From: an uncultured Paraprevotella sp. | GTDB lineage: Bacteria; Bacteroidota; Bacteroidia; Bacteroidales; Bacteroidaceae | Direction: 5' to 3' | Assembly: GCA_944319925.1 (NCBI GenBank) | Contig: CALUFQ010000010.1 | Location: forward strand, 1-64,000 | DNA: 64,000 nucleotides | Part shown: positions 50,386 through 59,123 of the stretch, one piece after another | Layout of the letters: each line of letters opens with the position of its first letter | How positions within the stretch are numbered: position 1 is the first letter of the stretch | Position numbers and translations under genes: made by a program | The notes under the pieces: generated by a model | Told to the model about the DNA's origin: nothing | Databases searched by the model: none | What the model saw: only the letters and a program-made list of their open reading frames with translations

Positions 50386-52167
50386 TCATTGTTTTTCTAT
50401 CACCTCGGCCACGGCCGTGACACCGACGGGGACGTCTTTCCCGTAGAGTCTGAGAATCATGTCGTGGAGTGCCGGGGTCACTTCGTTGTAATAGCCGACA
50501 AGCGCATTCCTGATTTTGCCTTGCCGCATGAGCATTTCGGCATCCTGCCGGCAAAGGGCAAGTACCCGCTCCTCGTCCGGGTCCGTGTAAGTGATGTTAT
50601 AGCCATGGCAATGTGTCCGGATGGCCAAAGAACCGGCAATGGTGTTGTGTGTGCTTTGCATGAACAGTGTCGGGCTTAAGCCTTGTTCTCCTTCCTTGCA
50701 CATTTGCAAGAGGAATTTCTCGCTGTTTTCCAGCATGCCGTATGAAGTCCCGACAATGATTGCGTCGGGGTTTTCCATGCGGGCTTCTTGCAGGGCGGAG
50801 AGTGAGGCGGCCATTGCTGATTTTTGCAGGTCGCACAGGCGGCGGGTTTCCAAGGGGGTCATGTATTTCCTTATGTCGCCCTTCGGCGAATCCGGCGTCA
50901 GGCGGTTTCTTGAAAGGACTTTTGTCCGGAGTACGCCCTCAGCGCAGCTTGGTTCGGGGATGTCCGGGGCGTCTATGTGGCTTCCTGCTTGCGAGATTAC
51001 CAAGGAAGAGTCGTTTCCGCCGAATCCGAAACTGTTGCACATGATGTGCTTCAGGCGGATGCCCGTGCGTCCGGCCGCCGGGGTGATGCCGTCCGGCATT
51101 TGGTTTTGCCAGCCCAGGTTTGCCGGAATGAAGCCTTCCTGCATGGCCAACAGACAGATGGTCGTTTCGATGCTGCCTGAAGCGGAGGTCGTGTGGCCTG
51201 TGAAAGGCTTGGTGCTTGAGACGGGGGGCATGTCTTGGCCGAATATGCGTTTCAAGGCCGCGCTTTCGCTGGAGTCGTTGTTGAGGGTGCCTGTGCCATG
51301 GGCGTTTACATAGTCAATCTGGCCGGGTGACAGGCCGGCCATGTCCAAGGCTTCTTTCATGGCGAGATAAGCGCCTTCCCCGTCGGGGGAAGAGGCTGTC
51401 TGGTGGAACGCGTCGCACCTGTTGCCGTATCCGGACAATATGGCGAGCGGCTTTCCGCCACGCCGCATGACCGACGCGGCACTTTCCAGTACCACGAATG
51501 ACGCGCCTTCTCCCAGGTTCAGTCCCTTGCGCGTGGCATCAAACGGGCGGCAACGCTCCGTGTCCAAGACCATCAGGGTGTTGAACCCGTTGAGGTGGAA
51601 CAGGCTTAGCGATTCGCTTCCTCCGGCGATGACCTTTTCCGCTTTTCCCGTCTTGATCATGTTTGCGCCGACGATGAGCGCGTTGGCTGCGGAAGAGCAG
51701 GCAGTGGATACTGTGGCAGTGTGCCCGTTGGGGATTCCGAAATATTCGGCCATGAGTTTCGTAGTCGAACCGGAATCATGGGAAGCCAACAGGGCCAGGT
51801 GGCGGTCGTCTTCCAACATTTCCAGGAAGTGGCGTTCCGTGGCATCCATCCCGCCCACTGTCGTGCCCGAGACGAGGAAAGCCTCTTCGGGTGCTATGCC
51901 GGACTGTTCCAATGCCTGGCGGATGGCTTCGATGCCCAGAAGTGCCGTGCGGTTGCATGCTTTCCCTTCGGGCATGCCCAGCATTTCGCGCAGTTCTTCG
52001 TTGGACATTTTCACTTCCCCGCATGGCAATTCGCGGTGCGCGGACTGCAAGTGGTGCAATTCCCCGATGCCGGATTCTTTTGCCAGCAGCGATTGTTTGG
52101 TTTCCGCCTTGTTGTTGCCTATGGCGGAAATGATGCCTGCGCCGGTTATGAAAATGGTGTTGTCCAT
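50386..52167 (-). CDS. Ketosynthase with C-terminal ketosynthase-like domain (a)
   Basis: A 593-residue protein. Residues 1-400 are a complete FabF-type ketosynthase: Cys157 in VSTACSSA, His290 in VNAHGTGT, His325 in KPFTGHT. Residues about 410-593 resemble the N-terminal half of a second ketosynthase (IIVGTSYGMLENSEKF, SPTLFMQSTHNTIAGSLAI), but where the active-site Cys would stand the sequence runs TYTDPDEE, so this part is inactive and may act like a chain-length factor. Likely the chain-extending condensing enzyme. Preceded 21 bp upstream by an ACP gene. Confidence 0.9.
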   Translation of the reverse strand: MDNTIFITGAGIISAIGNNKAETKQSLLAKESGIGELHHLQSAHRELPCGEVKMSNEELREMLGMPEGKACNRTALLGIEAIRQALEQSGIAPEEAFLVSGTTVGGMDATERHFLEMLEDDRHLALLASHDSGSTTKLMAEYFGIPNGHTATVSTACSSAANALIVGANMIKTGKAEKVIAGGSESLSLFHLNGFNTLMVLDTERCRPFDATRKGLNLGEGASFVVLESAASVMRRGGKPLAILSGYGNRCDAFHQTASSPDGEGAYLAMKEALDMAGLSPGQIDYVNAHGTGTLNNDSSESAALKRIFGQDMPPVSSTKPFTGHTTSASGSIETTICLLAMQEGFIPANLGWQNQMPDGITPAAGRTGIRLKHIMCNSFGFGGNDSSLVISQAGSHIDAPDIPEPSCAEGVLRTKVLSRNRLTPDSPKGDIRKYMTPLETRRLCDLQKSAMAASLSALQEARMENPDAIIVGTSYGMLENSEKFLLQMCKEGEQGLSPTLFMQSTHNTIAGSLAIRTHCHGYNITYTDPDEERVLALCRQDAEMLMRQGKIRNALVGYYNEVTPALHDMILRLYGKDVPVGVTAVAEVIEKQ

Positions 52168-52188
52168 CAGGTGCGTCTCTGTATGGGG

Positions 52189-52446
52189 TTATTTTGTGCG
52201 ATGGGCGGCGACGTAGCCGGCCATCGTGTGTATGGATTTGAAAATGGCTTTTCCTTCCGAAGGGTCGGACAGCTTGATGCCGTAATGTTTCTCGAGGAGC
52301 ACAATCAGTTCAAGCGCGTCAATGGAGTCGAGTCCGAGCCCGTCGCCGAAAAGCGGCGCGTCGCCCTCGATGTCTTCCGGGCTCATGTCTTCAAGGTTCA
52401 GGACCTCGATTATCTGTTGTTTCAGTTGTTTTTCCAGTTCTTCCAT
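52189..52446 (-). CDS. Acyl carrier protein, extension type
   Basis: An 85-residue carrier protein with GLGLDSIDALEL; the phosphopantetheine site is Ser41. It lies between the two fused ketosynthase genes, which suggests it carries the growing polyene. Confidence 0.92.
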   Translation of the reverse strand: MEELEKQLKQQIIEVLNLEDMSPEDIEGDAPLFGDGLGLDSIDALELIVLLEKHYGIKLSDPSEGKAIFKSIHTMAGYVAAHRTK

Positions 52447-52462
52447 GTTCTTGTATGTTTAA

Positions 52463-54211
52463 TCAAATATTGTGTTCCTTGTTTATGATATATAGTTCCG
52501 CTTCGAAGCATTCCGGGGATTGGGCTTCGATCCAGCCTCCAATGACGCTTTCCGTCCCGGGGGCAGAAAGTGCCTGCCGCACCAGCCCGGCGGTTTGTGC
52601 CGGCGTGTCTTGCAACAAATACGATGTCTCGCCATGGTAATGGTTGCGGATGGCCACTTCGCCCGCCACGATGTTGGGCAATGTGTAGATGAAAGCCGAA
52701 GGGCTCGGGTAATAGTCTTCCGGGCACTGGATGGTCTGTTGGTAAGACTTGTCTGCACAAAGCGACCCGCTCCGCCCCACAAATATTACGGCGCGGTCTT
52801 CGCGCGCGACGAAGCGCCTGCTTTCCCCCGCTTTTGCCTCGGCTTCCAGCAACAGTTCCGATGCGATGAAGCCCAATTTGCACAATAAATCCATTTTGTG
52901 GAATTTCGGGTAGTCTTTGACGTATGTGTGGTAGAGGGTTTTCAGCATGGCTGCACCGCTGCAGTTTGCCGTCGGAAGGACTTTCCCGTCGAGGGAGACG
53001 TCCCGGCTTGTCATGCGCACGGTATGGGCGACATGGGCGTATGCGGTTTGCCGGCGGGTGTTTGTCCCGGGGCGGGGGACACCTTTCCTGAACAACACAC
53101 AAGCATTGCATCCGCCGAATCCCGACATCATTTTCAGGAAACTGTTTCCGGTGGCCGTACGGTGTTGTCCGGACAGGTTGGCCGGGTGGCTGACACCGGC
53201 ATGTTCGAAGCCTTTTGTGGCCAATATCGTCCGGTCTTCCACTGCGGCCATGGAAATCAATGTTTCCAAAACGCCGGACGCGCCTAACGTGTGGCCGAAA
53301 TAGCCTTTCAGCCCATTGGCCGGGATGTTGTCCAATCCCATCCGGTGGATGGCCGTGGCCTCCATTTCGTCGTTGAAGAGTGTCGCCGTGCCATGCACGT
53401 TGATGAAGGCGAGGTCTGATGTGTCTTGCTCCTCAAGCGTTTCTTTGAGTGCGCGGTATGCCCCTTCCGCAGTTTTGGACGGTCCCGAGGTGTGGAATGC
53501 GTCGTTGCGGATACTCCCGCAGGCAATGTGCCAGGCTTCCGTTTCCTGTCCGTCCGCGCGGCGGGTGTAAATGACACATGCCGCGGCCTCTCCCAAGTTC
53601 AGCCCGGCCCGGTCTTCGTCGAAAGGCCTGCAGGCGTTTTCCGACATGGCTTTCAGGGACTGGAAGCCGCTGACGATGAAAGGCGAGAGGACATCGGCCC
53701 CGATGACGACGGCATGGTCGTATGGTCCTGTTTTCAAAATGCGGAAAGCTTGCAACTGGGCATCCAGACCTGAAATGCAGGCATTGCACACCACAAGCGG
53801 TTCGTTTGGGTTGCGAAACCATCCGGCGATGCGTTTGGCCGTTTCCGGCAGCAGCAGGCGGTCGGAAGCGGTGCTGTCGTTGCCCAACAGTTCCACGTTG
53901 CCTTTTGTCGTGGCGATGACGAAGAGCACATGCGGGCTTTGGGGGTTGATGGAGGTTTCTTGCATGGCACGGGCGGCTGCAAGGATGGCGATACGTTCGA
54001 AACGTGTATGGCCGGATATGGATATGCCTGTTTCGGCGCATGCTTGGTCAATCATCCCGTCGTCAAGCATGGAAGCCACGAAAGGTTCTGGCATGTCCCA
54101 TATTCCCGTATGCCTGCGGAGCATGGACGCGCCAGCCTTGACACGTTCATAATTGACGTGTGTGCCCATCCCGAGCGGTGAAACGATATAGTCTGATACT
54201 TTGGTGATCAT
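52463..54211 (-). CDS. Ketosynthase with C-terminal ketosynthase-like domain (b)
   Basis: About 582 residues in the same layout as the gene at 50386-52167. The N-terminal ketosynthase has Cys145 (CNACISGLDAQ), His271 (NVHGTAT) and His305 (GYFGHTLGAS). The final 170 residues hold a ketosynthase-like segment (FVGRSGSLCAD, SAFIYTLPNIVAGEVAIRN) without an active-site Cys. The ATG at 54211 overlaps the thioesterase stop as ATGA; starts at 54223 and 54235 are also in frame. The active-site Cys sits in an unusual NACISG rather than TACSSG context, which may mark starter-unit or hydroxylated-chain specificity (inference). Confidence 0.88.
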   Translation of the reverse strand: MITKVSDYIVSPLGMGTHVNYERVKAGASMLRRHTGIWDMPEPFVASMLDDGMIDQACAETGISISGHTRFERIAILAAARAMQETSINPQSPHVLFVIATTKGNVELLGNDSTASDRLLLPETAKRIAGWFRNPNEPLVVCNACISGLDAQLQAFRILKTGPYDHAVVIGADVLSPFIVSGFQSLKAMSENACRPFDEDRAGLNLGEAAACVIYTRRADGQETEAWHIACGSIRNDAFHTSGPSKTAEGAYRALKETLEEQDTSDLAFINVHGTATLFNDEMEATAIHRMGLDNIPANGLKGYFGHTLGASGVLETLISMAAVEDRTILATKGFEHAGVSHPANLSGQHRTATGNSFLKMMSGFGGCNACVLFRKGVPRPGTNTRRQTAYAHVAHTVRMTSRDVSLDGKVLPTANCSGAAMLKTLYHTYVKDYPKFHKMDLLCKLGFIASELLLEAEAKAGESRRFVAREDRAVIFVGRSGSLCADKSYQQTIQCPEDYYPSPSAFIYTLPNIVAGEVAIRNHYHGETSYLLQDTPAQTAGLVRQALSAPGTESVIGGWIEAQSPECFEAELYIINKEHNI

Positions 54212-54627
54212 TCCGTCAGCCATTGTTTTTTCCATTCTTCATAGAATGGCGGGGTGAACCAGATTAATTGGTAGTGGTTGTCGGTGAACACTTGTGTCGA
54301 ACGCCCCGTTGCGACGAGGCTGCCGTCTTCCGTGTCGCGTATCTCATAGTCGAAAACTATTTTTGCGGCCTCTGTCGGAAGGTATTTGACGGTTATGCTC
54401 GGGTGCATGCCATAGACCAATGGCTTTTTATATTGGATGTTCAATTCCACAATCGGGGCGAAATAGCCGTTTCGGAAGATTTTCATATATCCTAAATCAT
54501 ATTTCTTTCCGAAAGCTTCGCGCGCATCTTCAAAATATAACGGATAAGAGCCATGCCACACCACGTTCATGGAGTCCACTTCGCTGAAGCGGATGTCGAA
54601 GGCGAGGGTTTCTGTCAGTTCTTTCAT
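54208..54627 (-). CDS. YbgC/4HBT-like thioesterase
   Basis: A 139-residue hot-dog thioesterase. RFSEVDSMNVVWHGSYPLYFEDAREAF in the first third matches the 4-hydroxybenzoyl-CoA thioesterase group (Asp then His in the active loop); only short parts are quoted here as key residues. It may release or edit acyl-ACP chains. Coupled by 4-bp overlaps to genes on both sides. Confidence 0.87.
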   Translation of the reverse strand: MKELTETLAFDIRFSEVDSMNVVWHGSYPLYFEDAREAFGKKYDLGYMKIFRNGYFAPIVELNIQYKKPLVYGMHPSITVKYLPTEAAKIVFDYEIRDTEDGSLVATGRSTQVFTDNHYQLIWFTPPFYEEWKKQWLTE

Positions 54628-55055
54628 TGTCGGATGGCTATTTTTATGTTTGCTGTCACAATGGTTTCATCGCAAGCGCGTATTTCGGCATTCGCCAGTG
54701 TCATGCCGAACACCTCTTCCTTGACCCAAATGGTCGTGTTGAGGGTCTCGCCTGTTTGGGGTGTGCGGGATACGTGCAGGTCGCTGACAGCCCCGATAAA
54801 GCCGATTTTTACGGGCTGCCCGCTAATCAGGTTGAAATACCCTAGCCGTGCGGCACAAGTCTGGGCGATGTTTTCTATCAAGCCGGAAGCCAGCATCATC
54901 CCCCCTGAAACAAAAATGTTGTCGTGCCGGATGGTGAGCCGGGTGCTTGTCTTTGTTTCATCGCAATGCGTCAGCCTGTCAATCAGGATGAACGGAGGGC
55001 GTTGCGGCAGGATGTCCTCGGGGTTTATGTCCAGAAGTCGTAAAAGTTGAACCAT
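54624..55055 (-). CDS. ApeP-like 3-hydroxyacyl-ACP dehydratase
   Basis: A 143-residue hot-dog protein. The N-terminal LPQRPPFILIDRL is the hallmark of the dehydratases found in aryl-polyene clusters, and MLASGLIENIAQTCAARLGY gives the central helix. The first in-frame ATG (55109) lies deep in the upstream gene; MVQLLRLLDIN at 55055 fits the family start and leaves a 31-bp overlap. Confidence 0.87.
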   Translation of the reverse strand: MVQLLRLLDINPEDILPQRPPFILIDRLTHCDETKTSTRLTIRHDNIFVSGGMMLASGLIENIAQTCAARLGYFNLISGQPVKIGFIGAVSDLHVSRTPQTGETLNTTIWVKEEVFGMTLANAEIRACDETIVTANIKIAIRQ

Positions 55056-55891
55056 TGTGTCGGGTATAGTTTGATGATGTGTTCTAATTCCGTGGCAAAG
55101 CATTGGCATAATGCTTCCTTGTCCTTTCCTTGCAGCTTGCGCACATATATTTTATAGCGTTTCATCCCCGTTTTCATGACAAAGACGGCCAATACAGGCA
55201 GTTCCCGTTGGACGGCCAATGCGAACGGCCCTAGCGGGAACCGGGCTTTGCCTGCCATGAAGTCGCAGGTTATACTGCGCGGCGACCCGAATACGCGGTC
55301 TCCGGGCATGCTGACGATGTTTCCCGTCTGCAACGCCGTGTTGATGGCAAAGATGTGCGACATGTCCGTGCCCACCGGCACCATCTTGACACCGTGTGTG
55401 GAGAACAGCCGTGAGCGTGAAGCCATCACGGTTTCCGTTTCGCCGGCGAACACCAACGAATAGAACGTTTTGTGGGCCGGTTTCAGCGAATAGCCCGCCA
55501 ATTCATAATTACCCACGTGCGAGCTGAGCTGCAGGAACCCGTCTTTCCCTCTTTCCAGTTCGTCGAACAGTTCCTGGCCTTCCACTTCGAACCGGAACTG
55601 ATGTCCGGCATAGGCCGCGAAACGGTCCACGATGATTTGCCCGAACCGGAAATGGTTAAGGCAGGCATGCCAAAAGGCTTTTGCCCGGTTCATGCCGAAT
55701 CTCAGGCGGTAGAACTTGTAACTGGCTTGGTAGCCCTTGCGCCGGGTTATCATGTAAAACGGGACCATCCATCCCATGCACCAATAGGGGATGAACAGCG
55801 AAGTGTGGCGAAACCATCGGATGAGTGTCCGTTGCATCCAAGGTGTCCCGTCTGTCGTCCCTTTCCAGTCTTTATGTTCAAGTTCCGCCAT
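55025..55891 (-). CDS. LpxL/HtrB-like acyltransferase
   Basis: A 288-residue lysophospholipid-acyltransferase-family protein with the HX4E motif LSSHVGNYE (His125, Glu130) and a hydrophobic N-terminal anchor (SLFIPYWCMGWMVPFYMI). Relatives acylate lipid A; in aryl-polyene/flexirubin clusters such enzymes are thought to esterify the polyene to a lipid. ATG at 55891 preferred to the GTG at 55900. Confidence 0.9.
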   Translation of the reverse strand: MAELEHKDWKGTTDGTPWMQRTLIRWFRHTSLFIPYWCMGWMVPFYMITRRKGYQASYKFYRLRFGMNRAKAFWHACLNHFRFGQIIVDRFAAYAGHQFRFEVEGQELFDELERGKDGFLQLSSHVGNYELAGYSLKPAHKTFYSLVFAGETETVMASRSRLFSTHGVKMVPVGTDMSHIFAINTALQTGNIVSMPGDRVFGSPRSITCDFMAGKARFPLGPFALAVQRELPVLAVFVMKTGMKRYKIYVRKLQGKDKEALCQCFATELEHIIKLYPTQWFNFYDFWT

Positions 55892-55916
55892 TGCTGCCAC
55901 TTGCTGTCACTTGCTG

Positions 55917-56162
55917 TCAACCGTTGAGCTTGCTTTCTATGTAATCGCAGAATTTGCTGAATGTATCGACCCCTTGCATTTCCTCGGGTTTGATTTTGAA
56001 GCCGAAGTTTTTGTCCACAATGACCACGATGTCCACAAAGTCGAGCGAATCAATGCCCATGTCTTCTTTCAACTTTGCGTCCGGGGTGATTTTGTCTTCT
56101 TCGATTTCGAGGTCTTCGATAAGGAAGTTACGTACTTTTTCTTCAATCTCTGTTCTTGTCAT
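55917..56162 (-). CDS. Acyl carrier protein
   Basis: An 81-residue carrier protein with MGIDSLDFVDIV; the attachment site is Ser39. Of the three in the array it is the closest to ordinary ACPs. It lies between the O-methyltransferase and the LpxL-like gene. Confidence 0.93.
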   Translation of the reverse strand: MTRTEIEEKVRNFLIEDLEIEEDKITPDAKLKEDMGIDSLDFVDIVVIVDKNFGFKIKPEEMQGVDTFSKFCDYIESKLNG

Positions 56163-56180
56163 ATCCTTTATAATGGTTTT

Positions 56181-57284
56181 TTATTTGGTTTTGCAAATTA
56201 AAATGCTGTGCCCATGCCCCAAACCGTCATGGATGGCTTCCACTGCCAGCCCGGCCTTCTCGATGCATGCCCGAAGGTCTTCTGTGTTATACATCTTGCT
56301 GTTTCCGTTGGCAATGGCCGTGAAATAGAGCGAGGTCATGGTGAGGGCCAATGCCGCAGGCGCGTATTTTTGCCTGTCCCAAAGGGTTTCCATGATATAC
56401 AGGCGGGAGTTTTCGGCCATGGCTTCACGTGCCCGTTCCAGGATGCTTGTGATTTCGTCCATGCTGAAGCAGTCCAGGAACTGGCTCATCCAAATGGCAT
56501 CGGCTTTCCGCCCTTCGGGGAAATGCTGCCCGGCATCGAGCAGGTTGATTCCGTAGCCGTCGATGCGCGAGGCTTCCGCTTCGTCTCGGATTGCTTCCTT
56601 CATCATGGCTATCTGTTGTGGCAAGTCGAGTATTGTCACCCGCACTTCTTTGTCATGATTCACGCAACGCAACGCCCATCGCCCGGTGTTTCCCCCTACG
56701 TCGAAAAGGGTGCGCGGTTTGTTGGTGCCGAATACGATGGACAAGGCTTCGTCAAATGAATGGTCGCTGTAGAAATGGTCGAATGCGAACCACGAGCGTT
56801 GGACGTGGCGGGGAAGCGAGGAAAGGCCTTCATACACCGTGGGCCATTCGCCGAAATGGCGAAGCCCTTCCGGCTTGCCGTTTTCCAATGACTCTTCCAA
56901 GGAAAACCATCCCTCGTAGTTGACGTCATGGTTGAAGTCTATGTCCACTTGCGTGGCCGGGTCGATGAGCAGGAACCAGCCGGTTTTGGACAGCCTGTAG
57001 CGGTCGGTTGCCGTGTCTGCCAGGATTGTGCCGATGCAGAGGGATGCTTCCAGCAGGCATTTCACTGCGTAGTCGCTCAGTCCGGTCTTTTGGCATATTT
57101 CATCGCGTGTCAGCCCTTTTTCGTGCTCGCGCAGCATGTCCAGGATGCCGCGTTTCAGCATGATGCGCGTGGCTTGGAAAATGGCCGGCCCCCATGCGAT
57201 GAACTGCGCTCGGAGCTGTGCTTCCCGTGCGGAAAGCTTTTCTTGGGTATATGCCTTTTTCAGGGCGGGAGAGAGTTCCATCAT
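56181..57284 (-). CDS. SAM-dependent O-methyltransferase
   Basis: A 367-residue methyltransferase with an N-terminal winged-helix dimerisation domain (GILDMLREHEKGLTRDEICQ) and a class I SAM fold with DVGGNTGRWA (195-204). This architecture is that of small-molecule O-methyltransferases (CalO1/COMT-like). It would methylate a phenolic oxygen on the aryl head group (inference), as in methoxylated aryl polyenes. Overlaps the upstream gene by 4 bp. Confidence 0.9.
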   Translation of the reverse strand: MMELSPALKKAYTQEKLSAREAQLRAQFIAWGPAIFQATRIMLKRGILDMLREHEKGLTRDEICQKTGLSDYAVKCLLEASLCIGTILADTATDRYRLSKTGWFLLIDPATQVDIDFNHDVNYEGWFSLEESLENGKPEGLRHFGEWPTVYEGLSSLPRHVQRSWFAFDHFYSDHSFDEALSIVFGTNKPRTLFDVGGNTGRWALRCVNHDKEVRVTILDLPQQIAMMKEAIRDEAEASRIDGYGINLLDAGQHFPEGRKADAIWMSQFLDCFSMDEITSILERAREAMAENSRLYIMETLWDRQKYAPAALALTMTSLYFTAIANGNSKMYNTEDLRACIEKAGLAVEAIHDGLGHGHSILICKTK

Positions 57285-57850
57285 TTGATTGCGTCAAGAA
57301 GCCCGTCGGCAAGATAGCGGTACACGCTGATGGCACGTGCCTTAAAAACCGGTGCCATCAAACCTTTTACTTTGGCGAATTCGAATTCGCATACGGTTTC
57401 TCCGCTTTGATTGTCCACCAATTGCATCGTCCCGTTGATCAAGGCGCCGCCTGCTTTCCGGCTCATGCCCCATATCATGCCGCCCGCGTTGCCCACGTTC
57501 ATGGACGTGACGTTGACTTTCAACGTGTATTTTGCGGTGTCATTGTCCTGGGTCATGGCCAGCTTTATCTTTTGTCCGCGCTTTTCGTTAAAATATGTGA
57601 TGAAGCTTTCATGACCCCGGTTTACGTCGTCGATGAACTTCTGGTATTCATCTGCGCTTTTTTCGCCATAATAGACATCTGCAGGCTTGTTTTTGCCGTC
57701 AATCATTGTCTTGTGGTCGTCTATCACCACGTTGGCGACGGCTTCTTCTTCAAAGACGGTTTTGTTGCCGCTTGTCATTTTTACCGGGTCGGCCGCATGG
57801 AGCAGGACTGTTCCCAGCAGCAACATGCATGCAAGCACAATTTTTTTCAT
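57281..57850 (-). CDS. Exported protein of unknown function in the cluster
   Basis: A 189-residue protein with a clear signal peptide (MKKIVLACMLLLGTVLLHA). The mature part holds YNEKRGQKIKLAM-like charged strands and NVGNAGGMIWGMSRKAGGALI; no family was recognised. It overlaps the ketosynthase stop and the methyltransferase start by 4 bp each, so it is an integral part of the array. A periplasmic role is likely; nothing more can be said. Confidence 0.8.
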   Translation of the reverse strand: MKKIVLACMLLLGTVLLHAADPVKMTSGNKTVFEEEAVANVVIDDHKTMIDGKNKPADVYYGEKSADEYQKFIDDVNRGHESFITYFNEKRGQKIKLAMTQDNDTAKYTLKVNVTSMNVGNAGGMIWGMSRKAGGALINGTMQLVDNQSGETVCEFEFAKVKGLMAPVFKARAISVYRYLADGLLDAIK

Positions 57851-59106
57851 GATTCCTCTTTTTTTATTGATGATTCGTTTTCTTTTACTGACCGGATAAC
57901 GAGTGCGCTGTTTGTCCCCCCGAATCCGAAGCTGTTGCTCAACACCGTATTCACTTGCGTGTCCACGGCTTTTGTGGGGATGTTCAGTTTTAGGGCACAC
58001 TCGTCCGGGTGTTCCAAGTTGATGTTCGGTGCGACGAAACCGTTTTGCATCATGATAATGGAATAAACGATTTCGCTGGCACCGGCCATCCAGCATTCGT
58101 GCCCGGTCATGGATTTGGTCGAGCTGACGAGTGCATGTTTGCCTTCGAACAGGCGGGTCAGTGCCTTGGCTTCATACATGTCGCCTTGCGGGGTGGAAGT
58201 CGCGTGGGCATTGACATAGTCTATGTCATCGGGGGTCAGCCCGGCATCGTCCAACGCGCGCGACATGGCGATGAAACAGCCCTCCTCGCTCGGTTGGGAG
58301 ATACCTCCGCCATTGCTCGAAAAGCCATATCCGGTCACTTCGCACAAAATGTCTGCCCCCCGCGCTTTGGCATGTTCGTATTCCTCCAGCACAAGGGCGG
58401 CTGCCCCCCCGCTCGGGATCAGCCCGTCACGGTCTCTGTCGAATGGGCGGCTTGCTTTTTCCGGTTCGCCCATGCGCACGGAGAATGCCCGCAGCGCGTC
58501 AAACGATGCCATGGAATAATAGTTGGTTTCCTGTGCGCCTCCGCACAACACCATGTCTTGCAGTCCTTGTTTGATGAGCATGTATCCGATGCCTATCGAG
58601 TGGCTGCCGCTGGCACAGGCGGCACTGATGGTGAAGTTGATTCCGCGTAGGTGGAATATGGTGCAAAGATTCATGTTGACGGTTGAGTTCATTGATTGGA
58701 ACACTAGTCCGTAGCCCAGCATTTCCGAGTCGTGCTTTTCGTCCATGATCCTGGCCGACTCTACGACTGGTTTTGCCGACGAGTCGTTGCCGAAGATGCA
58801 TCCCATTTCGTTCTGCAACAAGTATTCATCATTTATTTTTGCCATGGCCAACGCCTGGCGACTGGCCATGTAGGCATATTCCGCTTCTTCCGACATGCCT
58901 GCGCGGGTGTGCCGGTCAAGGTCTTTCCGCGTGATGACCGGTTTTTCGACCCTTCCGGTCAGTCCGGAGCGGTAGCCATATTGGATGCGTTCCGGGTCCA
59001 GCCCTATTCCCGACTTGCCGTTATAAAGTGCTTCTTTTACGGTTGCTATGTCAGTTCCCAGGCAAGACCAAATGCCCATGCCCGTGATGACCACTCTTCT
59101 TTCCAT
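57847..59106 (-). CDS. FabF-like ketosynthase (single domain)
   Basis: A 419-residue ketosynthase with the complete triad Cys164 (SAACASGSHS), His301 (NAHATSTPQGD) and His336 (KSMTGHE). Unlike the other two, it has no C-terminal extra domain. It is second in the array, after fabG, and may start the chain or make a distinct acyl unit. The ATG at 59106 is 17 bp after the fabG-like stop. Confidence 0.93.
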   Translation of the reverse strand: MERRVVITGMGIWSCLGTDIATVKEALYNGKSGIGLDPERIQYGYRSGLTGRVEKPVITRKDLDRHTRAGMSEEAEYAYMASRQALAMAKINDEYLLQNEMGCIFGNDSSAKPVVESARIMDEKHDSEMLGYGLVFQSMNSTVNMNLCTIFHLRGINFTISAACASGSHSIGIGYMLIKQGLQDMVLCGGAQETNYYSMASFDALRAFSVRMGEPEKASRPFDRDRDGLIPSGGAAALVLEEYEHAKARGADILCEVTGYGFSSNGGGISQPSEEGCFIAMSRALDDAGLTPDDIDYVNAHATSTPQGDMYEAKALTRLFEGKHALVSSTKSMTGHECWMAGASEIVYSIIMMQNGFVAPNINLEHPDECALKLNIPTKAVDTQVNTVLSNSFGFGGTNSALVIRSVKENESSIKKEES

Positions 59107-59123
59107 TGTGTCAGTATATATAA

